64,000 nucleotides of DNA. It comes from Rhizobium sp. BK196. Its GTDB lineage: Bacteria > Pseudomonadota > Alphaproteobacteria > Rhizobiales > Rhizobiaceae. Each line of letters opens with the position of its first letter. Position 1 is the stretch's first letter. Both the position numbers and the translations under genes were made by a program. Positions 49,393 through 58,626 of this stretch are shown here, one piece after another. The stretch is from the NCBI RefSeq assembly GCF_014193255.1, contig NZ_JACHZB010000001.1, positions 124,001 through 188,000 on the forward strand, in the 5' to 3' direction. The notes beneath the pieces were generated by a model. The model was given only the letters and a program-made list of their open reading frames with translations. It made no database searches and had not been told where the DNA came from.

Positions 49393-49764
49393 TTACCTTG
49401 TCGGGACGGTATGGGCAGTGATCGTATAGCCGAATGGATCGACGAAGGCGAAATAGCGTCCGAACGGACCGTCCTTTGGCGGGAAAGCTATCCGCACGTC
49501 GCGCTCGCACAGATGAGCGTGCAATTCGTCAGCGTCGTCGCAGCCGAACCAGATCGCGATGCCAACCCCGAGCTTCTCCGTCTCGTCAAACTCCGCGATC
49601 GGTGTGCGGACGGCAAATGGGATGGGGTGCGTTTCGAAAACAACCGCGCCCGGAGGAGCTTTTGCAGATGGCGTAAGCCCGACAATCTCTTGATAGAAGC
49701 TCCGTGCGGCCTCCAGATCCTTTGTCTGTATTCCGATGAAATCCGGTCCAATGAGGCGAGGCAT
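49393..49764 (-). CDS. VOC-family protein (glyoxalase-like)
   Basis: A 123-residue vicinal-oxygen-chelate fold protein. DFIGIQTKDLEAARSFYQEI opens the first half, and GIAIWFGCDDADELHAHLCE then RYFAFVDPFGYTITAHTVPT the second. The usual terminal Glu metal ligand is replaced by Thr/Ala, as in some binding-only members. It is divergent from a MarR gene, with palindromes between, and is the likely target of it. Confidence 0.88.
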   Translation of the reverse strand: MPRLIGPDFIGIQTKDLEAARSFYQEIVGLTPSAKAPPGAVVFETHPIPFAVRTPIAEFDETEKLGVGIAIWFGCDDADELHAHLCERDVRIAFPPKDGPFGRYFAFVDPFGYTITAHTVPTR

Positions 49765-49785
49765 GAGCGATCTTTCCTTTTTACA

Positions 49786-49805
49786 CCTGACGCAGTATCG
49801 TCAGG
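49786..49805. promoter_or_regulatory. possible MarR operator
   Basis: CCTGACG-CAGTAT-CGTCAGG, a perfect 7-bp dyad, in the 68-bp interval between the VOC gene and the MarR gene. A second motif, CCTGATAT, occurs twice just downstream (49808 and 49827 regions), the later copy touching the MarR start codon. Confidence 0.5.
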
Positions 49806-49832
49806 GGCCTGATATAATATAAGGACCCTGAT

Positions 49833-50279
49833 ATGTCCAGCCTGATTGACCCGCCTGTTGATGATACCTATCGCTCGCTCGGATATGCGCTGAAGCGGGC
49901 GCAACAGGCGCTGCGGGGCCATCTCGACACCGAACTTCGAAACATCGGATTGACGACCCCGCAATATTCGGTCCTGGCGGGGCTTGAGGTCAGCGCGGGC
50001 CTGTCAAGTGCGGAGCTTGCCCGGCGGGCCTTCGTAACGCCGCAGACCATGCAGTCCATCATAGCGACACTCGAACGCGACGGCCTCATCAAGCGAACGG
50101 CCCACCCGGTCCACGGCAGGGTCCTGACGACCGAACTCACGCCGGATGGACGCTCGGCATTGCGTGCGGCTCATGAGATCGTCGCCAGCGCCGAAGGCCT
50201 GGTCCGAGACGCCGTTGCACCCGATGATCCCGGGATCATATATTCGGCCCTGTTGCGGATTGCGGAGGCCATGCCGTGA
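49833..50279 (+). CDS. MarR-family transcriptional regulator
   Basis: A 148-residue winged-helix protein. TPQYSVLAGLEVSAGLSSAE, then LARRAFVTPQTMQSIIATLE and RDGLIKRTAHPVHGRVLTTE are the DNA-binding core and wing, residues about 35-95. Divergent from the VOC gene, its probable target. MarR proteins of this type respond to phenolic compounds. Confidence 0.93.
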   Translation: MSSLIDPPVDDTYRSLGYALKRAQQALRGHLDTELRNIGLTTPQYSVLAGLEVSAGLSSAELARRAFVTPQTMQSIIATLERDGLIKRTAHPVHGRVLTTELTPDGRSALRAAHEIVASAEGLVRDAVAPDDPGIIYSALLRIAEAMP

Positions 50280-50403
50280 GCTAAGCAGACGAGTGATTTC
50301 GGCCGGATCGTCATGATGACCAAAGGCGCAAAGCGCGATACTCAAGCGGCGATCGAGGGAGCCGGGCCAGGATCGCGCTGCCCCTGACCCGGTGATCGCT
50401 GTG

Positions 50404-50425
50404 TAATCCTCTCCGATTTGAGGAT
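50404..50425. terminator. 7-bp hairpin between converging genes
   Basis: AATCCTC-TCCGATTT-GAGGATT, perfect arms, between the MarR gene (50279) and the stop of the DUF4168 gene (50445). No long U-tract. Likely bidirectional terminator. Confidence 0.45.
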
Positions 50426-50444
50426 TATGCAGAAGTGAGCAGCC

Positions 50445-50900
50445 CTATTGCTGCTGCTGCGCCGGCGGCGGGGTGCCGATCTTTTCCAGAACCTTCTTGG
50501 CGAGAGCCGGGTCGCTCTGTGCGGCCGTCAGGATCGACGAGTATTCCTCGACAGAGATGTCGTTGGAGGCTTCGACGGTGTCGACCATCTGCTTCTTGGC
50601 TTCCTCCTGCAGCTTCTGCTTCGCAGCCTCGTCCTTCGTCGCGCCGATCTTGGCCGAATATTCCTTCCTGACCTTGTCGACCTGCAGATAGGCAACGGCA
50701 AAGGCCTCGATCTTCTGATCGCTGACGGGCGCGGCTGCACCATCGCCGCCCGCCTGCCCCTGCATCGGCGCCTGGCCCTGTGCCGGTGGCTGCTGTTGCG
50801 CCTGGGCCGTATCCTCGGCGGATGCCGGGCTGAGAGCAAGCAGGCTGAAGACCGCAGCGGTCATCGTTGCGACAGGTGTGTAGCGAGTGATCATAGTCAT
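50445..50900 (-). CDS. exported DUF4168-domain protein
   Basis: A 151-residue secreted protein. The signal peptide ends near LSPASA-ED, a Gln/Ala/Gly/Pro-rich linker of about 35 residues follows (QAQQQPPAQGQAPMQGQAGG), then the DUF4168 helical domain (DQKIEAFAVAYLQVDKVRKE, YSAKIGATKDEAAKQKLQEE, MVDTVEASNDISVEEYSSIL). The C terminus is PPPAQQQQ. Periplasmic or surface protein of unknown role. Confidence 0.88.
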   Translation of the reverse strand: MTMITRYTPVATMTAAVFSLLALSPASAEDTAQAQQQPPAQGQAPMQGQAGGDGAAAPVSDQKIEAFAVAYLQVDKVRKEYSAKIGATKDEAAKQKLQEEAKKQMVDTVEASNDISVEEYSSILTAAQSDPALAKKVLEKIGTPPPAQQQQ

Positions 50901-51081
50901 TCCTTTTTACGTGCATGATGTGATCGGCAGCAGGACCGCCTCGGTCGATCGCTCAGCCGCTGGAGGCCGGCGAGGTCGCAACGATGGACTGTCAAGAGGG
51001 CACGATGCGGCGATGGCGGGGCAATTTGCTGACGATTGAGCGGCAGCTTTGTGACCACCGGCATCTCGCCCGGCGCGGATA

Positions 51082-52230
51082 TCAGCCCCCAAGCGTCAGC
51101 CAGTCGCCGATCGTTGTGCCATGATGCCGGGTGGAACGCTGAGCCGGAACAGCCGGGCGCTCGGTTGCCACGGTTTTTCGGATTTCACGCGGGCTCAATC
51201 CGAATTCGTGGCTGAAAGCGCGGGTAAAATTGGCGGCGACGGCGAAACCGGCCGCCTCCGCAATCTCGGAGATCGGCCTGTTGTCGGCCGGGTTGCTAAG
51301 GTCAGCATAGGCCTGCAGCAGTCGCTGTTTGCGGATATAATTCAGCACTCCCCCACTCGCTTCGAACAGCTGATAGAGCCGCGTGCGCGAGATGCCCAAC
51401 GCGCGGCAGATGGCGTCCGGCGTCAGATTCTCTGATTGCAGGTTGAGGTGAATGTAACGATGCGCCCGCTCCATCATTCCCACGCCCGCTTGGACTTGAC
51501 CCGGATCCGCCCTTGTGGATGAGGCAGCACAGGCAACGACCATATCGGCGATCGTTTGTATGATCCGCGGCACTTCGCCAGCCGTCAGGTTGCTCAGCTT
51601 CGTTTCCAGACCGGCGATATAGCTGACGAGCAATTCCGCCAGGCTGCCGGACAGAAGCGTATTGTTGGCACCCTGGAGGATGCTTGCATCCATGGCCAGC
51701 AGTTCATAGGGAAGGAAGACCAGCACGGAGACGCAATCGGTCATCCGCCCCCGATAGGGATACCCGAGAGATCTGAAAAACACCTCGCCGGCACCTGTTT
51801 CCGTGACGTGACGGCTGACCTCGGTCCAGATCCGGCCGCTGCGAAGCAGGCCGACGTTCCAATGGTCTATCGGGCTCGAACGGAGCATGGATTGATCGCG
51901 GATGTAGCTATGGGCCTCAGTGTGCTGCTGGACGAGGAGCATGTTGCCGAGATGCCAGCCGGTCTGTTCGGCAAGAAACCCGTCGTCGAGGGATTTTCCG
52001 TCCGGCAGATGCACATCCACGAGCGGCGCCATATGGGCACGCCAAGCCTGGAACTGGTCTTTCGGCGGCAGATCTTTCGTCGAGAAACGCACCGGCTGCA
52101 GCGCAGGCGCAACATCCTGGCGCCGCTCCTTCTCCATGCCCGGCTCGCGCGGCCAGCGCCGCCGCTCCAGGTGGGCCGGCCACCCCTGCCCTGAAGCGGG
52201 GTCATCTCCAGATCCGGAATCCGCAGCCAT
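51082..52230 (-). CDS. AraC-family regulator with AraC_binding_2-type sensor
   Basis: About 382 residues. A long N-terminal sensor (VRFSTKDLPPKDQFQAWRAH onward) resembles the AraC_binding_2 type; the HTH is C-terminal (DAICRALGISRTRLYQLFEA, then ISEIAEAAGFAVAANFTRAF). The start at 52230 (MAADSGSGDD) is chosen with GGAGGG 5 bases upstream; the frame opens up to 52260. No obvious target: it is followed by the exported DUF4168 gene 180 bp downstream on the same strand. Confidence 0.88.
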   Translation of the reverse strand: MAADSGSGDDPASGQGWPAHLERRRWPREPGMEKERRQDVAPALQPVRFSTKDLPPKDQFQAWRAHMAPLVDVHLPDGKSLDDGFLAEQTGWHLGNMLLVQQHTEAHSYIRDQSMLRSSPIDHWNVGLLRSGRIWTEVSRHVTETGAGEVFFRSLGYPYRGRMTDCVSVLVFLPYELLAMDASILQGANNTLLSGSLAELLVSYIAGLETKLSNLTAGEVPRIIQTIADMVVACAASSTRADPGQVQAGVGMMERAHRYIHLNLQSENLTPDAICRALGISRTRLYQLFEASGGVLNYIRKQRLLQAYADLSNPADNRPISEIAEAAGFAVAANFTRAFSHEFGLSPREIRKTVATERPAVPAQRSTRHHGTTIGDWLTLGG

Positions 52231-52875
52231 CCAGTCCCTCCAGCGTATCAGACGACCCAACCGAGCCGTCGAACTTGAGAGTGAACAATCGTCTTTATGG
52301 CAAATGGCCGCCCGGAATCCGCTTCAGCCCGGAATCGGCAGGCAGCCACGCCCATAAGTTGTTTATCATATTCTCATTCCAGCAGAAATGTACGGAACGA
52401 TAATTTTCAGGACGCGCGGATAACGACAATTGCGTCCTATGCCTGTATCTAAATAGGCACGGTTAACTCCTGAACGAAGACGGAAGAAACCGGAATATCT
52501 CACCTGCCAGCGCTCCGCAAAGACGGCAGCAATCCCAGGTGAAGCGGCAAAAATTCAAAAAAAACATGAGAATACCGGGAGGTAGTCGTGAACTATCCGA
52601 GCAATATTCGTGTGTGTTGGACATAGGCTTCGGCCTGTTACGAAGACTCTTCGTCCCACATCGGCCGCCGCCGAAAAAGACTTTTTACAACTGGCGGCTT
52701 AGGCCTTCTCGTCTCCCAGCTGGGGACGGAGGCGATCGTTGGCGAGGCCAAGTGAGACGAAGCCAGGGGTTGCGCGCAAGTTGAGGCGCCACTGTCGATG
52801 CGTATGAGCCCGATGCTTACGCGCAACCCCGTCCTACCGATTTAGAGAACTCTCAGGTGGCAAACGGAGGCTACG
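52231..52875. other. 645-bp intergenic region with a long stem-loop
   Basis: Contains AT-rich promoter-like DNA (52350-52460) and, at 52766-52780 with 52816-52830, a 15-bp inverted repeat GGGGTTGCGCGCAAG / CTTACGCGCAACCCC with a single mismatch, 35-base loop. It ends 45 bases before the small gene at 52876. It could be an mRNA leader element or a small RNA. No protein gene is supported. Confidence 0.6.
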
Positions 52876-53076
52876 ATGATCACTACCGACAACCAGAACC
52901 ACATCGAATTGAAGCCGACTTCGAACTGCAGAAGGGAAGTCGAAATCGCAATGATGGGAATGCTCAGCAATTTGCAGGACCGCGGATGGTCGGCAGCGGA
53001 ATTGGCGCTGGCGCTCGCGGATGCCTCGGAAGAACTCGTGATGCTGATCGCCAGCAAAACGGTGAGATCGAATTGA
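52876..53076 (+). CDS. small hypothetical protein, 66 aa
   Basis: MITTDNQNHIELKPTSNCRR then a helical stretch NLQDRGWSAAELALALADAS. GGAGG lies 6 bases before the ATG. The hydrophilic start and the amphipathic helix look like a real small protein of the kind conserved in rhizobia. A long stem-loop lies upstream. The interval from 53077 to 53309 has no other gene. Confidence 0.6.
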   Translation: MITTDNQNHIELKPTSNCRREVEIAMMGMLSNLQDRGWSAAELALALADASEELVMLIASKTVRSN

Positions 53077-53309
53077 TCATTGAAGCGGATCATCATGCTT
53101 GCGAGCGTGATGAAGCCAAGGAAGCAGACAGCGGGTATGTCGTATCGCGTTGCGATACGACACCGCTGTTCGAGCCGGGCAAAGACGCACTGCCGGATTT
53201 CCTGCAACAGGTTCTTCGCCAATGCCCAAAGCGGCGCTGCCGCCGCCCTGCCGCTACGAGGCGGCCTGACGGGCGGCCACGGAGTCACCGCGTTATTTGT
53301 TCACAGGGA

Positions 53310-55184
53310 TCACCGCTGCGTGACGCGGCGGGCCGCCGCCAAATCGACGATTCCGGTTTCAACTGATCGAGCGTTGCGCCTGTGAACGTCTCCCCTCGAA
53401 TTTCCCTCCAGCTGAAACTGGTTGACCAGGTCGCGCAGACGGCCGGCTTCCGACGATAGAGAGGCGACGGCAGCGGTCGATTGTTCGACCATCGCCGCAT
53501 TCTGCTGTGTCGACTGATCCATCTGGTTGACGGCGGTGTTGATCTCCGCAAGTCCGGTCGACTGTTCACGTGCCGCGGTCGCGATGGCGTCCATGACCTG
53601 GTTGATCTGCGCGACATATTCGCCGATCGATTTGAGCGACGTTCCGGTCTGGAGAACGAGTTTCACGCCATTTTCCACTTCGGCTGACGACTGCTGGATG
53701 AGGACCTTGATTTCCTTCGCCGCTTGCGCGGCACGCTGCGCAAGCTCCCGGACCTCCTGCGCCACGACGGCGAAACCCTTGCCTGCCTCGCCGGCGCGGG
53801 CCGCCTCGACGCCCGCGTTCAATGCGAGAAGGTTCGTCTGGAAAGCGATTTCGTCGATCACGCCGATAATGTTCGAAATCTGCTGCGAACTGCCTTCGAT
53901 GCGGCGCATCGCCTGCTCGGCTTCCGACACCACGCTCGCCGAATGCTGAGCGCTGGCATTGGCTTCCCTTACCACGTGACGGGCTTCCTCGGTCCGCTTG
54001 GTCGCGGTCGAGACGGTCGAGGTAATCTCGTCCAGCGCCGCCGCCGTCTCTTCGAGAGAGGCTGCCTGCTGTTCGGTCCGCTTCGACAGATCCTGGGCAC
54101 CCGATGCGATCTCGCTGGTGCCATTGTCTATGCTGTGCACGGTCTGAAGCACGGCGCCGATCGTTGTTCCCAACTGGCGCAGCGACGCGTTGAAGTCCTC
54201 GCGCAACGCTTCGTATTCCGCCGCAAATTGCTCGGAAAGCTGAAAGGATATGTCGCCTGCCGCCAGACGCCGCAGCCCCTCACCCAGCGTCGTCGTTGCG
54301 AAACGCAACTGCTCCGCCTCGCGCTCGGCCCGCTGCTGGGCCGCCGCGCGCGCCGCTTCGGCTTCGCTCCGCGTTGCGGCAGCTTCCCTTTCGAGCTTGA
54401 CGACATTGAGAGCGTTCTGCCGGAAGACTTCGACGGCACCTGCCATGTCACCGACTTCGTCGGCACGACCGGCATAGGGGATATCGCTGTCGAGATCTCC
54501 GGCAGACAAACGGCCCATCGCGGATGCGATCCTGCGGATCGGAGTGGCAATGCCGAGGATTGCGAACACGATACCGGCCACGGCAATCGTCACCGCAAGC
54601 GCCGCGATCACCGCTGTCAGCGTGAAGGCCGAATTCGCCGAGGCACCGCTAGCGTCCACGAAGCCTTCCGCCTGATTGAGGATGAACGCAACGAGATCGG
54701 CCACGCGGGCATTCACGACATCGGCCTGCGGCTCCATCGTTTCCTTGAAGAGGCGCGCGGCATCCGACGCCTTGCCGCTGGTCTGCAAGGCGACCATCTC
54801 GTCCGCCATGTCGCGGAATTTGGAAATTTCCGGCTTGATCTGATTGATCAGTTCACGCCCCCGCTCGGTGCGAACGCCTTTTTCATAGTCGAGAACGAAC
54901 TGGTCGACGGAGGTGGCTGCAGCGGCGATCCCTTGCTTGCCGGCGCTCTGGTCTTCGGCTGTCGTATCCAGGAGGAAATCGGCATAAGCCAGCTGTAGTT
55001 CGAGGAAACTGCCCTTGATCTCGCGCGCCGTCACGAGCCGCTGCATCCAGAAGTGACCGATCTGCTCCGCATGCGAGCTGATCGTGGAGATCGTGCTCAG
55101 CGAAATATAGGATAGGCCGATAACGAAAATGCTGATGATCGACAGCTTCAGAATGAGGGCCTGCTTGATGCTTGGACGTTTCAT
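53310..55184 (-). CDS. methyl-accepting chemotaxis protein
   Basis: A 624-residue transducer: TM1 near residues 10-30, a periplasmic four-helix sensor (to about 190) of the 4HB type, TM2 near 190-212, HAMP (TPIRRIASAMGRLSAGDLDS), and the signalling domain with [20 protein letters not shown] and [20 protein letters not shown]. It is a paralog of the MCP at 35611. The C terminus has no CheR pentapeptide. Ligand unknown. The 262-bp region upstream is AT-rich and promoter-like. Confidence 0.94.
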   Translation of the reverse strand: MKRPSIKQALILKLSIISIFVIGLSYISLSTISTISSHAEQIGHFWMQRLVTAREIKGSFLELQLAYADFLLDTTAEDQSAGKQGIAAAATSVDQFVLDYEKGVRTERGRELINQIKPEISKFRDMADEMVALQTSGKASDAARLFKETMEPQADVVNARVADLVAFILNQAEGFVDASGASANSAFTLTAVIAALAVTIAVAGIVFAILGIATPIRRIASAMGRLSAGDLDSDIPYAGRADEVGDMAGAVEVFRQNALNVVKLEREAAATRSEAEAARAAAQQRAEREAEQLRFATTTLGEGLRRLAAGDISFQLSEQFAAEYEALREDFNASLRQLGTTIGAVLQTVHSIDNGTSEIASGAQDLSKRTEQQAASLEETAAALDEITSTVSTATKRTEEARHVVREANASAQHSASVVSEAEQAMRRIEGSSQQISNIIGVIDEIAFQTNLLALNAGVEAARAGEAGKGFAVVAQEVRELAQRAAQAAKEIKVLIQQSSAEVENGVKLVLQTGTSLKSIGEYVAQINQVMDAIATAAREQSTGLAEINTAVNQMDQSTQQNAAMVEQSTAAVASLSSEAGRLRDLVNQFQLEGNSRGDVHRRNARSVETGIVDLAAARRVTQR

Positions 55185-55446
55185 GCGAGTCTCCTATCGA
55201 AGTGACCTGAAATGACCAGCTCGCCGGCCGATATAAAATCTCACATCGCATCGATAATTTAGTATTAACTAAACATCTAATCTGCTCCATTTTCGGATAA
55301 GTCGGGGCTGGTTGAAACTTCTGCGATCATTCGATCGCACAGCAATTTCCGGCTCCACAAATGCCGGTATAAGCGGCCCTCCAGGATGCAGCGGCCGGTA
55401 GAAAACCGGCGATGCGCGAATCATCGCATGGGGCACGGTTCACCGA

Positions 55447-56418
55447 TCATGGCAGCAGCAATATGCTCCCGGCCGACCGTCCCGTTTCCATTTCCTCATG
55501 CGCCTTGGCAACATCCGCCAACCCGTATTCCGCAGCGATCTCGCAGACGATGCCGCGCTCCATCGCGGCGATCGCAGCCTCCGCGGCCTCGCGGTATCGG
55601 CCGGCATCGGCGCACCAGGCCATGATGCTCGGATGCGAGAGCGACTTGCCGGGCCGAAGCTCTTCCACGGCAACGGGCGGAATGGGACCGGCGGCCTGGC
55701 CGATGGTGATCGCCGTGCCGAAGGCGCGGACGGAACGGATGCTCTTCAGCAGCATGTCGCCGCCGATGCCGTCATAGGCGATGTCGACGCCGTTGCCGCC
55801 GGTCAGCCGCTTCACTTCGGCGACGATATCGGCCCCTCGCCCGATGATCAGGTGATCGGCGCCATAGGAGGTGGCAAGGGCCGCCTTTTCCGGCGAACTG
55901 ACCGTGCCGATGACGGTGGCGCCAAGCGATTTCGCCCATCGCACCAGGATGCTGCCGAGCCCGCCGGCGGCGGCATGGATCAGCACGGTGCTGCCCTGCC
56001 CGACATTAGTGACTTCCCTCAGCAGCATATAGGCCGTCATGCCTTTGAGCAGCGAGCTTGCGGCCACCTTGGCGGAGACCGCATCGGGAAGCGCAATCAC
56101 CCTTTCCGCCGCGATGACACGGGTAGATGAATAGGCCCCGGCAGGCGGGCCGCCATAGGCGACGCGATCGCCCGGTTTGAAGCCCACGACATCGGGGCCG
56201 ACCTCTTCGACCACGCCTGCGGCCTCCACGCCGATGACGGCGGGATAGGAGGGCAGCGCGTAGAGCCCTTTGCGGTGATAGACATCGAGGAAATTGGTGC
56301 CGACGGCCTGATGGCGGATCTTGATCTCGCCGGCAGCGGGGAATTCCGGCGGCTGATCCTGCAGCCGGAACTGGGTAACATCGCCGGGGGCGTTCAAGAG
56401 GACGATCTGGTCGGGCAT
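55447..56418 (-). CDS. NADPH:quinone reductase, MDR/zeta-crystallin type
   Basis: A 323-residue zinc-free medium-chain reductase. IRHQAVGTNFLDVYHRKGLY near residues 34-53 and YPAVIGVEAAGVVEEVGPDV then FKPGDRVAYG are the N-terminal hallmarks, and IHAAAGGLGSILVRWAKSLG near 147 the NADPH-binding loop. No zinc-ligand Cys cluster. Reduces quinones or enones. Divergent from the LysR gene at 56502, its likely regulator. Confidence 0.94.
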   Translation of the reverse strand: MPDQIVLLNAPGDVTQFRLQDQPPEFPAAGEIKIRHQAVGTNFLDVYHRKGLYALPSYPAVIGVEAAGVVEEVGPDVVGFKPGDRVAYGGPPAGAYSSTRVIAAERVIALPDAVSAKVAASSLLKGMTAYMLLREVTNVGQGSTVLIHAAAGGLGSILVRWAKSLGATVIGTVSSPEKAALATSYGADHLIIGRGADIVAEVKRLTGGNGVDIAYDGIGGDMLLKSIRSVRAFGTAITIGQAAGPIPPVAVEELRPGKSLSHPSIMAWCADAGRYREAAEAAIAAMERGIVCEIAAEYGLADVAKAHEEMETGRSAGSILLLP

Positions 56419-56501
56419 CGGTCGTTTTCCATCATCAGAGCTGCACTATGGGAAGAACCTAACCGGTAGCCTTGTGGGTGAAAATTCCCTATTGTCGCAC
56501 A

Positions 56502-57380
56502 ATGATTGGGAAGGAATTCACACAAATAGCCAAACCCACACAGATAGATTGGGACGACCTGAGGCATTTCCTGGCGCTGGCGCAGGCGGGCACCTTCCTC
56601 GGCGCGGCAAGGCAGATCGGCGTCGAGCACGCCACGATCAGCCGGCGCGTCACCGCGCTGGAGAAAAATCTCGGCCGCAAGCTCGTCGACCGCCGCGGAC
56701 GGCGCATGGTGCTGACCGCGGACGGCGAGCAGGTTGCAAGACACGCAGCCCTCGTCGCAGAGCAGACGGCGGTGATCGAGCAGCTCGGCCGCGCAAGCGC
56801 CACGGAGACGCGCGGCCATGTGAGGATCAGCGCCCCGCCGGCGCTGTCGAGCGTGCTTCTTGCAAAACCCGTCACCGCCATCCGGCGGGCGCATCCGGGC
56901 GTCGAGATCACGCTGGTGGGCGAAAAGCGCCTCGCCTCGCTGAACCGCCGGGAGGCGGATATCGCGGTGCGGCTGTCGCGCCCGGAAGCCGGCGATTATG
57001 CCATCACCAAGCTCGGAGAAATCGCCTTCCATCTCTATGCGTCGAGGGACTATCTGGAAACCGTGCCGGAGGCGCAGTGGACCTTCATCGGCTATGACGA
57101 GGGCATGAACGCCTCGCCGCAGCAACTGCGCCTCTTCGAACGCGCCGCCGGCCGGCCGATCACCATTCGCTCTTCCGTTCTGGAGTTCCAGGCAGCCGCC
57201 GCAAGGCTTGGCGGCGGTGTGGTGCTGCTGCCGGATTTCGCGGTGTCGGATGGCGACGGGCTTCAGCGTATCGAGGATGAAGCCTCTCTAAGGCGGGAAG
57301 TATGGCTGGTGGTCCACGCCGAGATCAGCGATGTGCCGGCTGTGAGAGTGGTTATGGAGGCGTTGAAGGGGGCGTTTTGA
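56502..57380 (+). CDS. LysR-family regulator
   Basis: A 292-residue LysR protein (DWDDLRHFLALAQAGTFLGA, then RQIGVEHATISRRVTALEKN). The start at ATG 56502 (MIGKEFTQIA) is chosen; a GTG at 56472 is possible. Divergent from the quinone reductase, about 83 bp apart, so it probably responds to a quinone or an electrophile. Sensing domain complete. Confidence 0.92.
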   Translation: MIGKEFTQIAKPTQIDWDDLRHFLALAQAGTFLGAARQIGVEHATISRRVTALEKNLGRKLVDRRGRRMVLTADGEQVARHAALVAEQTAVIEQLGRASATETRGHVRISAPPALSSVLLAKPVTAIRRAHPGVEITLVGEKRLASLNRREADIAVRLSRPEAGDYAITKLGEIAFHLYASRDYLETVPEAQWTFIGYDEGMNASPQQLRLFERAAGRPITIRSSVLEFQAAAARLGGGVVLLPDFAVSDGDGLQRIEDEASLRREVWLVVHAEISDVPAVRVVMEALKGAF

Positions 57381-57469
57381 GATATGATGATGGATAGCCC
57401 GCATCCATGAATCGCTACAGGCCGATTGCCGGAATTGTGCTACGGTAGAACGGCGAAAAGCCTGCGGCA

Positions 57470-57659
57470 GCGCCCGGAGCCCCCTCACCCTAGCCCTGAC
57501 CGGGGTCGAGCCACGGGTTTCGGCCCGTCCTCCGGCCCCCCGCTGAGTAGAGGGGACTCGCCACACGACACTGTCGAGAGTGCGCAAACGGTCGCGGCAT
57601 GCCCCTTCTCCCCAGTGGGGAGAAGGTGCCCGAAGGGCGGATGAGGGGGCTCCGGGCGC
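57470..57659. repeat. RIME-type composite repeat with perfect 18-bp terminal inverted repeats
   Basis: GCGCCCGGAGCCCCCTCA at 57470-57487 is the exact reverse complement of 57642-57659, so a 190-bp block is bounded by perfect inverted repeats. It contains the core CCCCTTCTCCCC..GGGGAGAAGG and TGCCCGAAGGGCGG near the right end, and a degenerate opposite copy on the left. It fills most of the gap between the LysR and MliC-like genes (57381-57717); no other gene there. Confidence 0.8.
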
Positions 57660-57717
57660 AACAACAAGCCGTCAATAATTGATTTCAGACCAGAAGCCGC
57701 TTTCGGAACGCGCCGGA

Positions 57718-58026
57718 CTACTGCACGTGGCAGTTGGTCGAGCGCCCCGGCGCTTTCAGCTGCGCGTCGTTACCCTTGATCCAGAACAGCACGGTCCCAT
57801 CGGTGTAACGCGCGCCCGAACCGGAAAGACCCTGCGGCAGGCGGAAGCTCTGCCCGTCCGTGGTGATGAGCGCCTCATTGGTCGCGGTCAGGAAGCTCGC
57901 GGTGACACCTTTGCCGTCGTCGCAGCGATAGATCACCGCCGCCTTGTCCCCGGCAAATGCCGGCGCAACGTTCATCCAAAGCACCGCACCTGCGAATGCA
58001 AATATATCGCCATTCATCCTGCTCAT
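57718..58026 (-). CDS. MliC-like (c-type lysozyme inhibitor fold) secreted protein
   Basis: A 102-residue exported protein. The signal ends near VAPAFA-GD and the mature part begins VIYRCDDGKGVTASFLTATN, with LPQGLSGSGARYTDGTVLFW in the middle and NC near the end, giving the two-Cys MliC pattern. MliC proteins bind host lysozyme in the periplasm or at the membrane. No lipobox is seen, so this one is probably soluble periplasmic. Start at 58026 with GGGGA upstream; 58017 is possible. Confidence 0.75.
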   Translation of the reverse strand: MSRMNGDIFAFAGAVLWMNVAPAFAGDKAAVIYRCDDGKGVTASFLTATNEALITTDGQSFRLPQGLSGSGARYTDGTVLFWIKGNDAQLKAPGRSTNCHVQ

Positions 58027-58285
58027 GCCCGTCTTCCCCGGTTGGAATGTGCGCAAGGACAGCAGCAGACGAGGCCGCAGCATGACCGATTGAAAAAGAT
58101 GGCACCGGCTGTCGAATTCGCGCCCGCTCGCACGTCATCTTGCCAGAGAGGTCAAGGATAACAGCCATGACGATAACCACGGCGGCCTTCGAATGCCCCT
58201 CGCACTTGCCTTGTTTTCGCCACTACCTTGACATGTGTTATTTACAAAGGCAACCTACTATAGGTAAAGATATGGAGGACAGCCC

Positions 58286-58486
58286 ATGCATGAGATGACC
58301 GCATCGGACATGCTGAGAGATCCGCTGATCCGCCAGCTGCTGCGGGCCGACAGGATCAGCCTTGCCTCTTTCGCCGCGCTGCTCGATGCCGCCAGCCAGC
58401 GGCATGCCCGCCGCGCCGCCGAAAGCGCTCCCCCGCGGCCTGCAACTCCGGAGGCCTGGAACGGCGAGGTCCTTTCCACCGTTTGA
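58286..58486 (+). CDS. small hypothetical protein, 66 aa
   Basis: MHEMTASDMLRDPLIRQLLR then an Ala-rich helix (ADRISLASFAALLDAASQRH) and a polar end. GGAGG precedes the ATG by 8 bases. A TTGACA at 58228 and an ACCTACTATAGGT palindrome at 58253 lie upstream, and a strong terminator follows. Those signals support a real monocistronic small gene. Function unknown. Confidence 0.6.
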   Translation: MHEMTASDMLRDPLIRQLLRADRISLASFAALLDAASQRHARRAAESAPPRPATPEAWNGEVLSTV

Positions 58487-58495
58487 CGTTCCCCT

Positions 58496-58545
58496 GCCCG
58501 ATCAGGGCTACCTTCGGCTCGCCCTAGCCAGGCGGGCTTTTTTTT
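58496..58545 (+). terminator. Rho-independent terminator
   Basis: GCCCG (58496-58500) pairs with CGGGC (58533-58537), and AGGGC pairs with GCCCT inside, followed by eight T (58538-58545). The clearest intrinsic terminator in the window, 10 bases after the 66-aa gene. Confidence 0.75.
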
Positions 58546-58626
58546 GCGCCGTGCGCGGCCGCGCCAGGCCACTCGGCGCGATGCAGGTCACAAGCGACAG
58601 CGCGTCAATGCATGAATTTGCCACGG

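Noticed and set aside
52539-52784. 81-aa plus-strand frame before the long stem-loop
   Set aside because: Low-complexity Lys/Arg/Pro-rich product, no ribosome site, and it runs into the inverted repeat.
53724-54998. 424-aa plus-strand frame
   Set aside because: Antisense to the second MCP gene.
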